44,686 nucleotides of DNA from Streptacidiphilus anmyonensis (GCF_000787855.1 NZ_BBPQ01000012.1:128567-173252), one strand, 5' to 3'; positions 22,996-31,087 are shown, counted from the first letter of the stretch. Program-made: numbers and translations. The notes: a model not told the origin generated them from the sequence alone.

Positions 22996-23757
22996 CTAGC
23001 TCTGCACCGTCCCGCCGTTGACCCGGATGGTCTGCGCGGTGATCCAGCGGGCGGCGTCGCCCGCCAGGAACGTCACCACGGCGGCGATCTCCTCGGGCCG
23101 TCCCAGCCTCCCGAAGGCACTCAGGGCCTCCAGACCGGCGAGGAACTCCGCGCTCTTGCCGTTGCGGTAGGACTCGGTCTCGGTCGCGCCGGGGCTGACC
23201 GTGTTCACCGTGATGCCTCGTCGCCCGAAGTCCTTCGACAGGATGTGCGTGAACTGCTCCACCGCGCCCTTGGTCGCGTCGTAGACCGCGTAGCCGGGGA
23301 GCATCAGCGCGGTGGTCGAGCTGGAGATCGTGATCACCCGCCCGCCGTCCCGCATCCGTTCCAAGGCCAGCTGCAGCCCGTGGAAGACGCCCTTGACGTT
23401 GACCGCGAAGCTGCGGTCGAACTCCTCCTCGGTGACCTCCGCGAACGGCTTGGTCACCGCCACCGCGGCGTTGTTGACCAGGATGTCCCAGCCGCCGAAC
23501 GACCCCGTCAGCCGGTCCACCATCGCCGCGTACTCGGCACGGACCGTGACGTCGGCCGCGACCGCCACCGCCGTTCCGCCCGCCTTCTCGATGCCGCGCA
23601 CCACCGCGTCGGCAGGCTCGGGCGTGTGCGGGTGGTTGACGACGACGCGGGCGCCCGCGGCGGCCAGATCGCGCGCGACGGCCGCTCCGATACCGGTCGC
23701 GGCCCCCGTCACCAGCGCGGTCCGGCCGGTGAGGCTCCGCTGCTCGACGCTGCTCAC
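22996..23757 (-). CDS. short-chain dehydrogenase/reductase (classical SDR)
   Basis: A 253-aa NAD(P)-dependent oxidoreductase with all classical SDR motifs: TGAATGIGAAVA (cofactor loop), DILVNNAAV, Ser of ISSSTTAL, YDATK catalytic Tyr/Lys and a C-terminal RWITAQTIRVNGG. Similar to FabG-like carbonyl reductases; substrate unknown. The GTG at 23757 overlaps the TGA of the DUF3224 gene by 4 bp (GTGA), so translation is coupled. Third gene of the ubiX operon. Confidence 0.88.
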   Translation of the reverse strand: MSSVEQRSLTGRTALVTGAATGIGAAVARDLAAAGARVVVNHPHTPEPADAVVRGIEKAGGTAVAVAADVTVRAEYAAMVDRLTGSFGGWDILVNNAAVAVTKPFAEVTEEEFDRSFAVNVKGVFHGLQLALERMRDGGRVITISSSTTALMLPGYAVYDATKGAVEQFTHILSKDFGRRGITVNTVSPGATETESYRNGKSAEFLAGLEALSAFGRLGRPEEIAAVVTFLAGDAARWITAQTIRVNGGTVQS

Positions 23758-24209
23758 GTCTCGAACCAGTAGTCCAGCCACACCTCGGCGCCCTCGCCGA
23801 GGTTCGCCCGGAAGCCGCCGGTGCCACGCAGCCCCGTCAGCCCGCCGGTGCCGGAGCCCGGCACCACGAACCACTCGCCGTTGACGACAGCGCTCTCGAC
23901 CGTGCCCTGGTCCTGCAGCAGGAACGTGCCGGTGCGGCCCGCCAGCGAACCGCTGACCCGCTCGATCCCGACGAAGCTCGCCGACCCGTCCGGCGCGGAG
24001 GACTGCAGGAACTCCACGACGCCGTCCGCCGTGATGTCGCCCGAGAAGCTCTCCTCGACATGAATGCGGGTCAGCACCGGCCCGTCGGTCGGCTTGTCGT
24101 AGACGGTCGGTTCGTACGTGGCCACCGTGATCACGGCGTTGGCCCGTGTGGTGGTGGGGTTGCGCATATCTCGTCCGATCCTTCGCTCTCGATGGTCCGC
24201 AAGGGTCAT
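23754..24209 (-). CDS. DUF3224-family protein
   Basis: A 151-aa, probably beta-barrel protein: EPTVYDKPTDGPVLTRIHVE, SFSGDITADGVVEFLQS, ASFVGIERVSGSLAGRTGTF and WFVVPGSGTGGLTGLRGTG fit the DUF3224 pattern (allene-oxide-cyclase-like barrel in family descriptions). No catalytic residues can be assigned; a small-molecule binding or cyclase-like role is possible. The ATG at 24209 overlaps the ubiX stop (ATGA), and the 3' end overlaps the SDR start, so all three are coupled. A later ATG (24167, MRNPTTT) is a weaker alternative start. Confidence 0.75.
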   Translation of the reverse strand: MTLADHRERRIGRDMRNPTTTRANAVITVATYEPTVYDKPTDGPVLTRIHVEESFSGDITADGVVEFLQSSAPDGSASFVGIERVSGSLAGRTGTFLLQDQGTVESAVVNGEWFVVPGSGTGGLTGLRGTGGFRANLGEGAEVWLDYWFET

Positions 24210-24769
24210 TCACCCCAGCGCGGTAGATCCGGCACGTCGATCCCGAGCAGATCCAAGGCCCGTCCGGCCGTGTGCTGGACGATCTCGTCGACGCTCGTCG
24301 GACGCAGGTAGAACGCCGGCACCGGGGGCATGACGATCCCGCCGGACTCGGTGACGGCTGCCATCGCCCGGATGTGGCCGAGCGTCAGCGGTGTCTCCCG
24401 CACCATCAGGACCAACCGACGGCGCTCCTTCAGCGTCACGTCCGCCGCCCGGGTGAGCAGGTTGTCCCCGTTCGACTGGGCGATCGCCGACAGCGTCCGG
24501 ATCGAGCACGGCGCGACGATCATCCCCGCCGTCCGGAACGACCCCGAGGCGATCGCCGCGCCCACGTCCGCCGGCCGATGCACGACGTCCGCCATGGCGG
24601 CCAGATCCCCGGCCGACAGGTCGGTCTCGTATGCGCGGGTCTGCTGTCCGGCGGGCGTGACGACCAGGTGGGTCTCCACTCCGACCTTCCGCGCCAGCTC
24701 CAGCACCCGCAGCCCGTACACGATCCCGGTCGCGCCGCTGATGCCGACGACCAGTCGCCGTTTGTCCAC
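24206..24769 (-). CDS. ubiX: UbiX flavin prenyltransferase
   Basis: A 187-aa flavoprotein: VVGISGATGIVYGLRVLELA (FMN loop), IVAPCSIRTLSAIAQSNGDN, RRLVLMVRETPLTLGHIRAM and MPPVPAFYLRP, all hallmark UbiX motifs. It attaches a dimethylallyl group to FMN to make the prenyl-FMN used by UbiD enzymes, here surely the one at 20612. The GTG at 24769 is chosen because GGAGG lies eight bases upstream and the protein then starts near MDKRRLVVGISG; an ATG at 24805 has no good site. First gene of the minus-strand operon. Confidence 0.92.
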   Translation of the reverse strand: MDKRRLVVGISGATGIVYGLRVLELARKVGVETHLVVTPAGQQTRAYETDLSAGDLAAMADVVHRPADVGAAIASGSFRTAGMIVAPCSIRTLSAIAQSNGDNLLTRAADVTLKERRRLVLMVRETPLTLGHIRAMAAVTESGGIVMPPVPAFYLRPTSVDEIVQHTAGRALDLLGIDVPDLPRWGE

Positions 24770-24820
24770 CGCCAGTCCCTCCGTCGACCGTTGCCTCCCT
24801 TGCACCTTGCGGCGGGCTGG

Positions 24821-24864
24821 ACGCTAGGAGGCGATGCCAACGCGGCTCTATCGCCGCACTATCG
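24821..24864 (-). promoter_or_regulatory. SARP-type operator and promoter of the ubiX operon
   Basis: On the minus strand CGATAGT (24864-24858), CGATAGA (24853-24847) and CGTTGGC (24842-24836) are spaced 11 bp apart. Nine bases later comes TAGCGT (24826-24821). Heptamers, phasing, nine-base gap and -10 are the same as in the ubiD promoter, though the order of heptamer types is reversed. Confidence 0.75.
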
Positions 24865-24963
24865 CGGCGGCCGGTCGGCGGCGGCGCTCGTTGATCGCGC
24901 CGCTGAGGCGGCCGGGGCAGGGTCATGACCTCGGACTTGACCTTGGGTGTCCGCGACGGGTCG

Positions 24964-24969
24964 TACCCT
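24964..24969 (+). promoter_or_regulatory. -10 element of a leaderless nth transcript
   Basis: TACCCT, a TAnnnT -10, ends exactly seven bases before the ATG at 24977, which lacks a ribosome binding site. TTGACC occurs upstream near 24938 but at a spacing (21 bp) too long for a standard -35. Confidence 0.4.
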
Positions 24970-24976
24970 GGCGGGT

Positions 24977-25900
24977 ATGGCGAAGAGTGGCGTGTCCGTG
25001 ACCGCTGGTGCTGCCGGCGGGCCGGGGTTCAAGAAGGCGGCGTTCCCGAAGACGCAGACGGCGAGGGTGCGGCAGGCGCGGAGGATCAACCGCGTGCTGG
25101 CGGAGGTCTACCCGTACGCGCATCCCGAGCTCGACTTCGAGAACCCGTTCCAGCTGCTGGTGGCGACGGTGCTGTCCGCACAGACGACGGACCTCCGCGT
25201 GAACCAGACGACACCGGCCCTGTTCGCGAAGTACCCCACCCCGGCGACGATGGCGGCCGCGAATCCGGAGGAGCTGGAGGAGCTGATCCGGCCCACCGGG
25301 TTCTTCCGGAACAAGGCCAAGTCGCTGCTGGGCCTGTCCGCCGCGTTGCGTGACGACTTCGGCGGTGAGGTGCCCGGCCGGCTGGAGGACCTGGTCACCC
25401 TGCCGGGAGTCGGCCGAAAGACGGCCAACGTCGTGCTCGGCAACGCCTTCGGCGTGCCCGGCATCACCGTCGACACCCACTTCGGCCGACTGGCCAAGCG
25501 CTTCGGCTGGACCGAGTCGGACGACCCGGTGAAGGTCGAACAGGAGGTGGGTGCGCTGGTCGAGAAGCGCGAGTGGACCATGCTCTCCCACCGCGTCGTC
25601 TTCCACGGCCGTCGCATCTGCCATGCCCGACGTCCCGCCTGCGGGGCCTGCCCGATCGCCCAGCTCTGCCCCTCCTACGGTGAGGGGGAGACCGATCCGG
25701 TGAAGGCGGAGAAGCTGCTCAAGTACGAGAAGGGCGGCCAGCCCGGCCAGCGCCTCAAGCCCCCTGCGGACTACCCGGGTGAGGCGGCTGCCCGCGCCGC
25801 GGCGCACGGCGGCCCGACCCCGGACAGCGCTGACGACGCAGACGCCCACGCCCACGCCGACGCCGACGCCGACGGCGCGGGGGCGGGGGCGGGCGAGTGA
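24977..25900 (+). CDS. nth: endonuclease III (DNA glycosylase/AP lyase)
   Basis: A 307-aa base-excision repair enzyme for oxidised pyrimidines. The helix-hairpin-helix [14 protein letters not shown] holds the catalytic Lys, [14 protein letters not shown] the catalytic Asp, and C-x6-C-x2-C-x5-C ([17 protein letters not shown]) binds the 4Fe-4S cluster. The core is normal length; about 25 residues at the N-terminus and 60 at the C-terminus, ending in an acidic His/Asp/Ala repeat ([14 protein letters not shown]), are extra. The ATG at 24977 fits a leaderless mRNA; the GTG at 24947 lies upstream of that -10. The stop overlaps the next gene (GTGA). Confidence 0.93.
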   Translation: MAKSGVSVTAGAAGGPGFKKAAFPKTQTARVRQARRINRVLAEVYPYAHPELDFENPFQLLVATVLSAQTTDLRVNQTTPALFAKYPTPATMAAANPEELEELIRPTGFFRNKAKSLLGLSAALRDDFGGEVPGRLEDLVTLPGVGRKTANVVLGNAFGVPGITVDTHFGRLAKRFGWTESDDPVKVEQEVGALVEKREWTMLSHRVVFHGRRICHARRPACGACPIAQLCPSYGEGETDPVKAEKLLKYEKGGQPGQRLKPPADYPGEAAARAAAHGGPTPDSADDADAHAHADADADGAGAGAGE

Positions 25901-26664
25901 GCGCGTCCGCAGCGGTGGGGGTGCGGCGGGAGGGGATCCCGGACTGGCTGGTGCCCGTGCGCGAGGTCGCCGAGTCCGTGGAGCCGCGACAGCTCAGCCG
26001 GTTCCTTCCGCCTTCCCAGGGCGGGCGGCGCTCAGCGGTGCTGGTGCTCTTCGGCGAGGCGCCGGGCGGCCAGGGGCCCGACCTGCTGCTGATCGAACGC
26101 GCCCGACGGCTGCGCTCCCACGCCGGACAGCCCTCCTTTCCCGGCGGCGCCCTCGACCCTGAGGACGGCGACCCGGAGGGCGAGGGCCGGATCCGCGCCG
26201 CGCTGCGCGAGGCCCGGGAGGAGACCGGCCTCGACCCGGACGGAGTGCAGGTCTTCGGTGTGCTGCCGGACCTCTACATCCCGGTCAGTGACTTCGTGGT
26301 GACGCCGGTGCTCGGCTGGTGGCACACGCCGACCCCGGTCGCGCCCGTGGACGAGGGCGAGGTGGCCGAGGTCTTCCGCGCCCCGGTCGCCCGCCTCGCG
26401 GACCCGGCGAACCGAGCCCGGGTGCGGCACCCCAGCGGCTTCCGCGGCCCTGCCTTCCAGATCGACGGCCACGTGATCTGGGGCTTCACGGCAGGCGTGA
26501 TCGACCGGCTGCTCCACCACGCCGGCTGGGAGCGGCCCTGGGACAACGGCCGCGAGGTCGAGCTCGGCGACCCGTCCGTCTTCGCCTCCCCCGAGGAGCA
26601 GCAGCGCGCCCGTGAGCTGATGGGCGACGGCCTGCTGCCGCCCGGCACCCTCGGGGCGGACTGA
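25897..26664 (+). CDS. Nudix hydrolase, CoA pyrophosphatase type
   Basis: A 255-aa protein with [20 protein letters not shown], the signature that precedes the Nudix box in CoA diphosphatases (NudL/UPF0035), joined to the box GxxExE..., [12 protein letters not shown]. The box itself has a slightly longer loop ([20 protein letters not shown]). It would hydrolyse CoA or acyl-CoA to phosphopantetheine products. The GTG start overlaps the nth stop by 4 bp, so the two are coupled; the pairing nth-nudL-marP is conserved in actinobacteria as I recall. Confidence 0.88.
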   Translation: MSASAAVGVRREGIPDWLVPVREVAESVEPRQLSRFLPPSQGGRRSAVLVLFGEAPGGQGPDLLLIERARRLRSHAGQPSFPGGALDPEDGDPEGEGRIRAALREAREETGLDPDGVQVFGVLPDLYIPVSDFVVTPVLGWWHTPTPVAPVDEGEVAEVFRAPVARLADPANRARVRHPSGFRGPAFQIDGHVIWGFTAGVIDRLLHHAGWERPWDNGREVELGDPSVFASPEEQQRARELMGDGLLPPGTLGAD

Positions 26665-27053
26665 GCCTCGGCCCCGGACTGCCCCGGCTCACCCCGGCCC
26701 CGCACCGGTCGGGGCTGGAACCGCCTCGACCCCGGCCCGCCCGGCCCGCACCTTTTCGTGGCCCGGACCGTTCCCGTCCTCGGGCCCTGACCCACCCTGA
26801 CCGACCCCGGCCGGTCCCGACCGACCTCTGCCGATCCCTGCCGACCGTTGGGCCTGGCCTGGCCTGGGCCGGGCCTGGGTCGGGCCGTGATCCGGCCGCA
26901 GCGGGCGCGTTGCGCCCGGCCTCGTTCCCCGTCCCCCGGCCCCGCTCCCCTTGCTCTCGCCTCAGCCTATGTCCCGTGACCGGCGTGTCACGAGTTGTCC
27001 ACAGGCCAGGGGACTGACTGCGCCCATTCGGGTGGCCGTGGCAAGGTAGCCGG
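26665..27053. other. 389-bp intergenic region with degenerate repeats
   Basis: No gene seen. From about 26670 to 26890 it consists of low-complexity runs of CGACC/CCTGGC/CCCCGG units. CGTGAC (26975-26980) and GTCACG (26987-26992) form an inverted repeat, and TTGTCCACA, a DnaA-box-like nonamer, lies at 26995-27003, about 50 bp before the protease start. No clear terminator. Confidence 0.6.
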
Positions 27054-28232
27054 GTGAACGTCCTCGATGTCCTGCTGATCCTTGCCGCCGTCGGATTCGC
27101 CGTGAGCGGCTACCGGCAGGGTTTCGTGGTGGGTGCGCTCTCCGTCATCGGCTTCCTCGGCGGCGGCGTGATCGCCGTCCAACTGCTGCCGCTGCTGCTG
27201 CGCCACCTCTCCCCGGGGATGGTCACCTCGGTGGTCGCCGTCGTGGTGGTCATCGTCTTCGCCGCCTTCGGGCAGGCCTTCACCACGCACTGGGCCTGGA
27301 AGCTGCGCGGCCGGATCGGCCGCAGCAAGGCGCGGGTTCCCGACGCGATCGGCGGCGCGCTGGTCAACGTCCTGGCCATGCTGCTGGTGGCCTGGCTGAT
27401 CGGCTCCGCTCTCGCCGGCACCTCGCTGCCCACGGTCGCGCACCAGGTGCGCAGCTCCAAGGTGCTCGGCGGGGTCCAGGACATGCTGCCTGCCGGGGCG
27501 CCCGGATGGTTCTCGGACTTCACCTCGACGCTGGCCCGCAACGGCTTCCCCCAGGTCTTCAACCCGTTCCAGAACGAGCCGATCACCAATGTGCCCGCTC
27601 CTGACCCGGCCCTGGTGAACGACCCCGCGGTGAGAGCCGCCCGGCAGAGCATCGTCAAGGTCATCGGAACGGCCCCCTCCTGCAGCAAGGTCATCGAGGG
27701 CACCGGCTTCGTCTACGCCACCGACCGCGTCATGACCAACGCCCACGTCGTCGGCGGCGTCACCGACCCGACGGTCCACCTGGGCAGCCGCACGTACCAG
27801 GCTCACGTCGTCCTCTACGACTGGCAGCGTGACGTCGCGGTCCTGGACGTCCCTGGTCTGCGCGCCCCCTCGCTGACCTTCGCCGGCACGGCTGTCACGG
27901 GTGCGGACGCGATCGTCGCCGGGTTCCCCGAGAACGGCCCCTTCAACGTGCAGGCTGCGCGCATCCGTGGGCGCATCGAGGCCAACGGGCCGGACATCTA
28001 CCACCGCGGCAACGTCAGCCGGGATGTCTACTCGATCCGCTCCACCGTTCGGCAGGGCAACTCCGGCGGCCCGCTGCTGACCTCGGACGGCGAGGTCTAC
28101 GGCGTCGTCTTCGCCAAGTCGCTCGACGACGCGCAGACGGGCTACGCGCTCACCATCGACGAGGTCCGCGGCGACGCCCAGCGCGGGGTGAGTCTCACAG
28201 CGCCCGTGACCACGGAAGCCTGCGCGCTGTAA
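27054..28232 (+). CDS. MarP-like membrane-anchored serine protease
   Basis: A 392-aa protein: four N-terminal membrane helices of the CvpA type (residues 1-125), then an extracytoplasmic trypsin-like domain. The triad is H231 (TNAHVV), D260 (QRDVAVLD) and S337 (GNSGGP). Two cysteines (PSCSK and the C-terminal EAC) may form the disulfide seen in the mycobacterial acid-resistance protease MarP. It probably cleaves periplasmic or cell-wall proteins in response to acid or oxidative stress. GTG start at 27054 with AAGG upstream. Stands alone behind a repeat-rich spacer. Confidence 0.9.
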   Translation: MNVLDVLLILAAVGFAVSGYRQGFVVGALSVIGFLGGGVIAVQLLPLLLRHLSPGMVTSVVAVVVVIVFAAFGQAFTTHWAWKLRGRIGRSKARVPDAIGGALVNVLAMLLVAWLIGSALAGTSLPTVAHQVRSSKVLGGVQDMLPAGAPGWFSDFTSTLARNGFPQVFNPFQNEPITNVPAPDPALVNDPAVRAARQSIVKVIGTAPSCSKVIEGTGFVYATDRVMTNAHVVGGVTDPTVHLGSRTYQAHVVLYDWQRDVAVLDVPGLRAPSLTFAGTAVTGADAIVAGFPENGPFNVQAARIRGRIEANGPDIYHRGNVSRDVYSIRSTVRQGNSGGPLLTSDGEVYGVVFAKSLDDAQTGYALTIDEVRGDAQRGVSLTAPVTTEACAL

Positions 28233-28257
28233 CCGAGTGGGCGCGACTGGTCAGGCC

Positions 28258-28372
28258 GTTCGGACTCTCCGAACCCTTCGGACCCACTTCCGGCCGCTCC
28301 GGCCTCTCCGGACCCAGATCCGCCCCCTCCGGACCCACATCCGACTCCCGGTCGGACCCTCCGGACCCGCCT
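28258..28372. repeat. degenerate tandem repeats (TCCGGACCC)
   Basis: About 110 bp of short repeats built on CTCCGGACCCACATCCG-like units (TCCGGACCC occurs four times) between the protease stop and the next gene. No ORF; possible stem-forming termination region. Confidence 0.6.
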
Positions 28373-28484
28373 GATCGGGATCGTGATCGAATCGGCTGCT
28401 CGGGGCTGCTCGGGGTGGTCCGGCTTCCTGGTACGGTCGGGCGCGAGCGTGAGATCGCGTCAGCAACCAGGAGGACGACCAGTC

Positions 28485-29183
28485 ATGATGGGCCACTCGC
28501 ACGCGGTGAGCGGGGCGCTGCTCTTCGCGGCCACCTCGCCCTTTCTGCCGCCGCTGGTGATGCACTCTCACCTCAAGCCGCAGGAGATCCTGATGGGAAC
28601 GATCCTGTGCGCGGGCGCGGCCCTGCTGCCGGATCTGGACCACCACGACGGCACCATCGCCAACTTCCTCGGCCCGATCAGCAAGTTGCTCTGCCGTTTC
28701 GTCGCCTGGATCTCGGGCGGCCATCGGCACGCGACGCACTCGCTCTTCTTCGTGGCGCTGATGACCGTCGGCACGTGGGCCGGCGTCACCTACCTCGGCC
28801 GGAACTTCACCCTCGGCATGACCTTCTTCCTGTTGGCCATGGCGGTACGGGCGTTGAACCTCTGCCCGCCCGGGCACGCGTTCAACGCCTGGGGCACGAT
28901 CATCGCGGAGGCCGGCATCGGCACCGCTGTGATCGCCAAGTTCATCCCCTCCGCTCCGGGTTGGCTCCCCTACGCGGTCGGGCTCGGCTGCGTGGCGCAC
29001 CTGCTCGGCGACTCCATCACGAAGATGGGCGCGCCGTGGCTGTGGCCGATCAAGACCCGCTACGAGATCGAGATCATCAAGAGCAGCGGCAACAAGCTGG
29101 AGACGGAGATACTCGTTCCGCTGATGGGCGTGGGCACCATCGCGCTGCTCTGGTTCACCGCGCTCTCGCCGAAGAAGCTCTAA
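28485..29183 (+). CDS. membrane-bound metal-dependent hydrolase (YdjM/DUF457-like)
   Basis: A 232-aa integral membrane protein with five or six helices and conserved acidic/His motifs MGHSHAVSG, LLPDLDHHDGTIANF, SGGHRHATHS and HLLGDSIT, typical of YdjM/LexA-regulated-type membrane metal hydrolases. The ligands suggest a membrane-embedded Zn or Mn site. Substrate unknown. AGGAGG at 28469-28474 selects the first ATG (28485); a second follows directly. The C-terminal stretch after DSITKMG is long and ends with a helix (LMGVGTIALLWFTAL). Confidence 0.82.
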   Translation: MMGHSHAVSGALLFAATSPFLPPLVMHSHLKPQEILMGTILCAGAALLPDLDHHDGTIANFLGPISKLLCRFVAWISGGHRHATHSLFFVALMTVGTWAGVTYLGRNFTLGMTFFLLAMAVRALNLCPPGHAFNAWGTIIAEAGIGTAVIAKFIPSAPGWLPYAVGLGCVAHLLGDSITKMGAPWLWPIKTRYEIEIIKSSGNKLETEILVPLMGVGTIALLWFTALSPKKL

Positions 29184-29215
29184 CCGGGCAAGGCAGGACG
29201 CACGCTGACGATCCG

Positions 29216-29249
29216 ACGGGTCGGCCCCGAGCTACCGGGGCCGGCCCGT
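29216..29249. terminator. bidirectional terminator
   Basis: ACGGGTCGGCCCC (29216-29228) and GGGGCCGGCCCGT (29237-29249) form a 13-bp stem with one T/G wobble and an 8-nt loop. It lies between the stop at 29183 and the stop codon of the minus-strand small ORF at 29250. Confidence 0.75.
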
Positions 29250-29441
29250 TCAGCGTTGGCGCAGGCGCAAGGTGACCCAGCGGGCGCGGCGGCCGATCAG
29301 GCGTGGGAAGCCGACGTGGACCGCTGGTTCCAGCAACGCGGTCACCGCCTTCGGGGTGTTGGGTGAGCCCGAGGGCAGGCTCGACGAGGGCGAGCGGCGG
29401 CGGCTTCGGGACGCGGAGGCGCGTTCGTGCATCCAGCTCAT
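29250..29441 (-). CDS. small basic protein, 63 aa, unknown
   Basis: The ORF starts MSWMHERASASRSRRRS and ends with a basic helix-like RRARWVTLRLRQR. Third codon positions are G or C in about nine of ten codons, as in real genes here, and the stop abuts a strong bidirectional terminator. A GGAG lies one base before the ATG at 29441 but ten bases before the in-frame ATG at 29432, so the latter may be the true start. An inverted repeat upstream could be its operator. No family recognised. It could still be chance coding in a high-GC strand. Confidence 0.5.
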   Translation of the reverse strand: MSWMHERASASRSRRRSPSSSLPSGSPNTPKAVTALLEPAVHVGFPRLIGRRARWVTLRLRQR

Positions 29442-29480
29442 ACTCCGAAGTTGCCCGCACCGGCGCGTGGGTAATCCCGA

Positions 29481-29504
29481 GCATAAGTTCCAATTGGCTT
29501 ATGC
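29481..29504. promoter_or_regulatory. AT-rich inverted repeat, probable operator
   Basis: GCATAAG (29481-29487) and CTTATGC (29498-29504) are perfect inverted repeats around a 10-bp spacer that itself contains CCAATTGG. It is 40-63 bp upstream of the small minus-strand ORF and strikingly AT-rich for this genome. Regulator unknown. Confidence 0.5.
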
Positions 29505-29562
29505 CACTGGCGTATTCACTCGACTACGCATTGCACCGAAGCCGCAGGGGTAGCCGCGTCGC

Positions 29563-30498
29563 TCACGACTGGCGAGCCTTCAGCCACTCCAGGAGCAGAT
29601 CGGAGAAGGCGTCCGGCTCCTCCTCGTGCGGGTAGTGGCCGACGCCGTCCAGAGGCCGCCAGTCGTAGGGCGCGTCGACGTACGCGCCCGAGGCGAGCGC
29701 CGTCTCCGGGAGCAGGACCGGGTCCTCCTCGCCGTGGACGTGGAGCGTCGGAACCCGCAGCTTGCGGTCCATGCGCCGGGAGAACTGGAAGCCGTCGGGA
29801 CGGCCCATGGACCGCATCAGCCACCGGTAGGGCTCGATCGAGCAGTGCCGGGTGTTCGACAGCAGCATCGCCTGCCGGTACGTCAGCAGTTCCTTCTCGC
29901 TCGGCTGACGTCCGGGGCCGGTCCAGTCCCGCAGGTACTCCGCCACCAGGGCGGCGTCCTCGGCGGCCAGCTGCCGTTCCGGCACCCAGGGGCGCTGGAA
30001 GCCCAGCAGATGCTCCGCGGCCACGATCTGCCGCCGGTCGCGCAGCAGTGAGCGTCGGAGGCTGCGCGGGTGCGCACTGGAGACCACGACGAGCCGGCGA
30101 ACCAGGGCGGGACGCATCGCGGCCGCGGTCCAGGCCAGGAAACCGCCCCAGTCGTGCCCGACGAGCGTCGCGTCGGCGACGCCGAGGGACCGGATCACGC
30201 CGGTCAGGTCGAGCGCCATGTTCGACGGGTCGTAGCCCCGTGGGGTCCGGTCGCTGCCGCCGACACCGCGCAGGTCCACGGCCACGGCACGGTAGCCGGC
30301 CCCGGCCAGGGCGGTCAGCTGGTGTCGCCAGGTCCACCAGAACTGGGGCCAGCCGTGCACCAGCAGGACCAGCGGCCCCTCGCCGAGCTCGGCGATGTGG
30401 AAGCGCGCCCCGTTCGCGGCGAGGTCACGGTGGGTCCACGGACCGTCGATGCGGGGATCGAAGGCTTCAGCGCTGGAGACGGCGGGGTCGAAGGCCAT
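29563..30498 (-). CDS. alpha/beta hydrolase, epoxide hydrolase-like
   Basis: A 311-aa protein: oxyanion motif HGWPQFWWTWRHQL, nucleophile Asp in VGHDWGGFLAW, later acid in HVHGEEDPVLL and His in GVGHYPHEEEP. The GHDWG nucleophile and the HGWPxxWxxW motif mark the epoxide hydrolase/haloalkane dehalogenase branch rather than esterases. Substrate unknown. ATG at 30498 without a clear ribosome binding site. Alone on the minus strand between the small ORF and the holin-like gene. Confidence 0.88.
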   Translation of the reverse strand: MAFDPAVSSAEAFDPRIDGPWTHRDLAANGARFHIAELGEGPLVLLVHGWPQFWWTWRHQLTALAGAGYRAVAVDLRGVGGSDRTPRGYDPSNMALDLTGVIRSLGVADATLVGHDWGGFLAWTAAAMRPALVRRLVVVSSAHPRSLRRSLLRDRRQIVAAEHLLGFQRPWVPERQLAAEDAALVAEYLRDWTGPGRQPSEKELLTYRQAMLLSNTRHCSIEPYRWLMRSMGRPDGFQFSRRMDRKLRVPTLHVHGEEDPVLLPETALASGAYVDAPYDWRPLDGVGHYPHEEEPDAFSDLLLEWLKARQS

Positions 30499-30634
30499 GG
30501 GAAGAGCGTGTCACACCCTGGGCCCGGCGCGACGCCTCCGCGCCTTGTGCCCCGTGTCCGCGTCGGTGCGGGCTGGACGTCGCGCGCGGACGTCGCTTCC
30601 GGAACGTTGCGCGCGGCGGCCGAGGCGAGTCGCG

Positions 30635-31087
30635 TCAGGGGGTCAGAGCCCGGTGCCCGTCGACGGAGGGGATCTCCGGGGCCGCCGGATGAGGCTTGGC
30701 GTTCTTGAGCACGTCCACGGTGGCCTTGGCGCCCGCGATGGTGCGCTCGGGCGGGGAGAGCTTCTTGAACCAGCGGTACGCCATGAAGCCGAGAACGGCC
30801 GCGATCAGCACGTAGACGCCGCCCATGATGAAGAAGCACCACACCAGGCCGAGGCCGGTCGAGTGGATCCCGTAGGCCGCCGCGAAGCTGAACATCGGGA
30901 TGGACGCCAGCAGGACGACCGCGGCCACGGCGATCGCGCCACCGCCGGACGCGCCGCGCACGACATCCTTCTTGATCTCCTGCTTCGCCAGCGCGATCTC
31001 GTCGTGGACGAGCGCCGACAGGTCCGCGGTCGCGGAGGAGAACAGCTCCCCCACCGTACGCTCGGTCCCGGTCCCGGGAGCGGCCAT
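30635..31087 (-). CDS. phage-holin-superfamily membrane protein (Phage_holin_3_6 type)
   Basis: A 150-aa protein: a soluble N-terminus with the conserved TVGELFSSATADLSALVHDE and IALAKQEIKKD segment, two membrane helices, and a charged C-terminus. This is the actinobacterial holin-superfamily/DUF1469 protein, widespread on chromosomes and not evidence of a prophage. The ATG at 31087 with GGAGAAGCGAG upstream is chosen over an in-frame start at 31117. It lies between the hydrolase and nhaA on the same strand. Confidence 0.85.
   Translation of the reverse strand: MAAPGTGTERTVGELFSSATADLSALVHDEIALAKQEIKKDVVRGASGGGAIAVAAVVLLASIPMFSFAAAYGIHSTGLGLVWCFFIMGGVYVLIAAVLGFMAYRWFKKLSPPERTIAGAKATVDVLKNAKPHPAAPEIPSVDGHRALTP

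Noticed and set aside
22996-24213. A single 405-codon protein covering SDR and DUF3224 genes
   Set aside because: The upstream part is the wrong frame of the DUF3224 gene; the GTGA overlap at 23754-23757 marks the true SDR start.
26975-26992. A Crp operator upstream of the MarP-like protease
   Set aside because: CGTGAC-N6-GTCACG has two bases too many between the half sites compared with the GTG-N8-CAC spacing of Crp sites.
30635-31087. A prophage remnant indicated by the holin-like gene
   Set aside because: Proteins of this superfamily are common chromosomal genes in actinobacteria, and no other phage gene is present.
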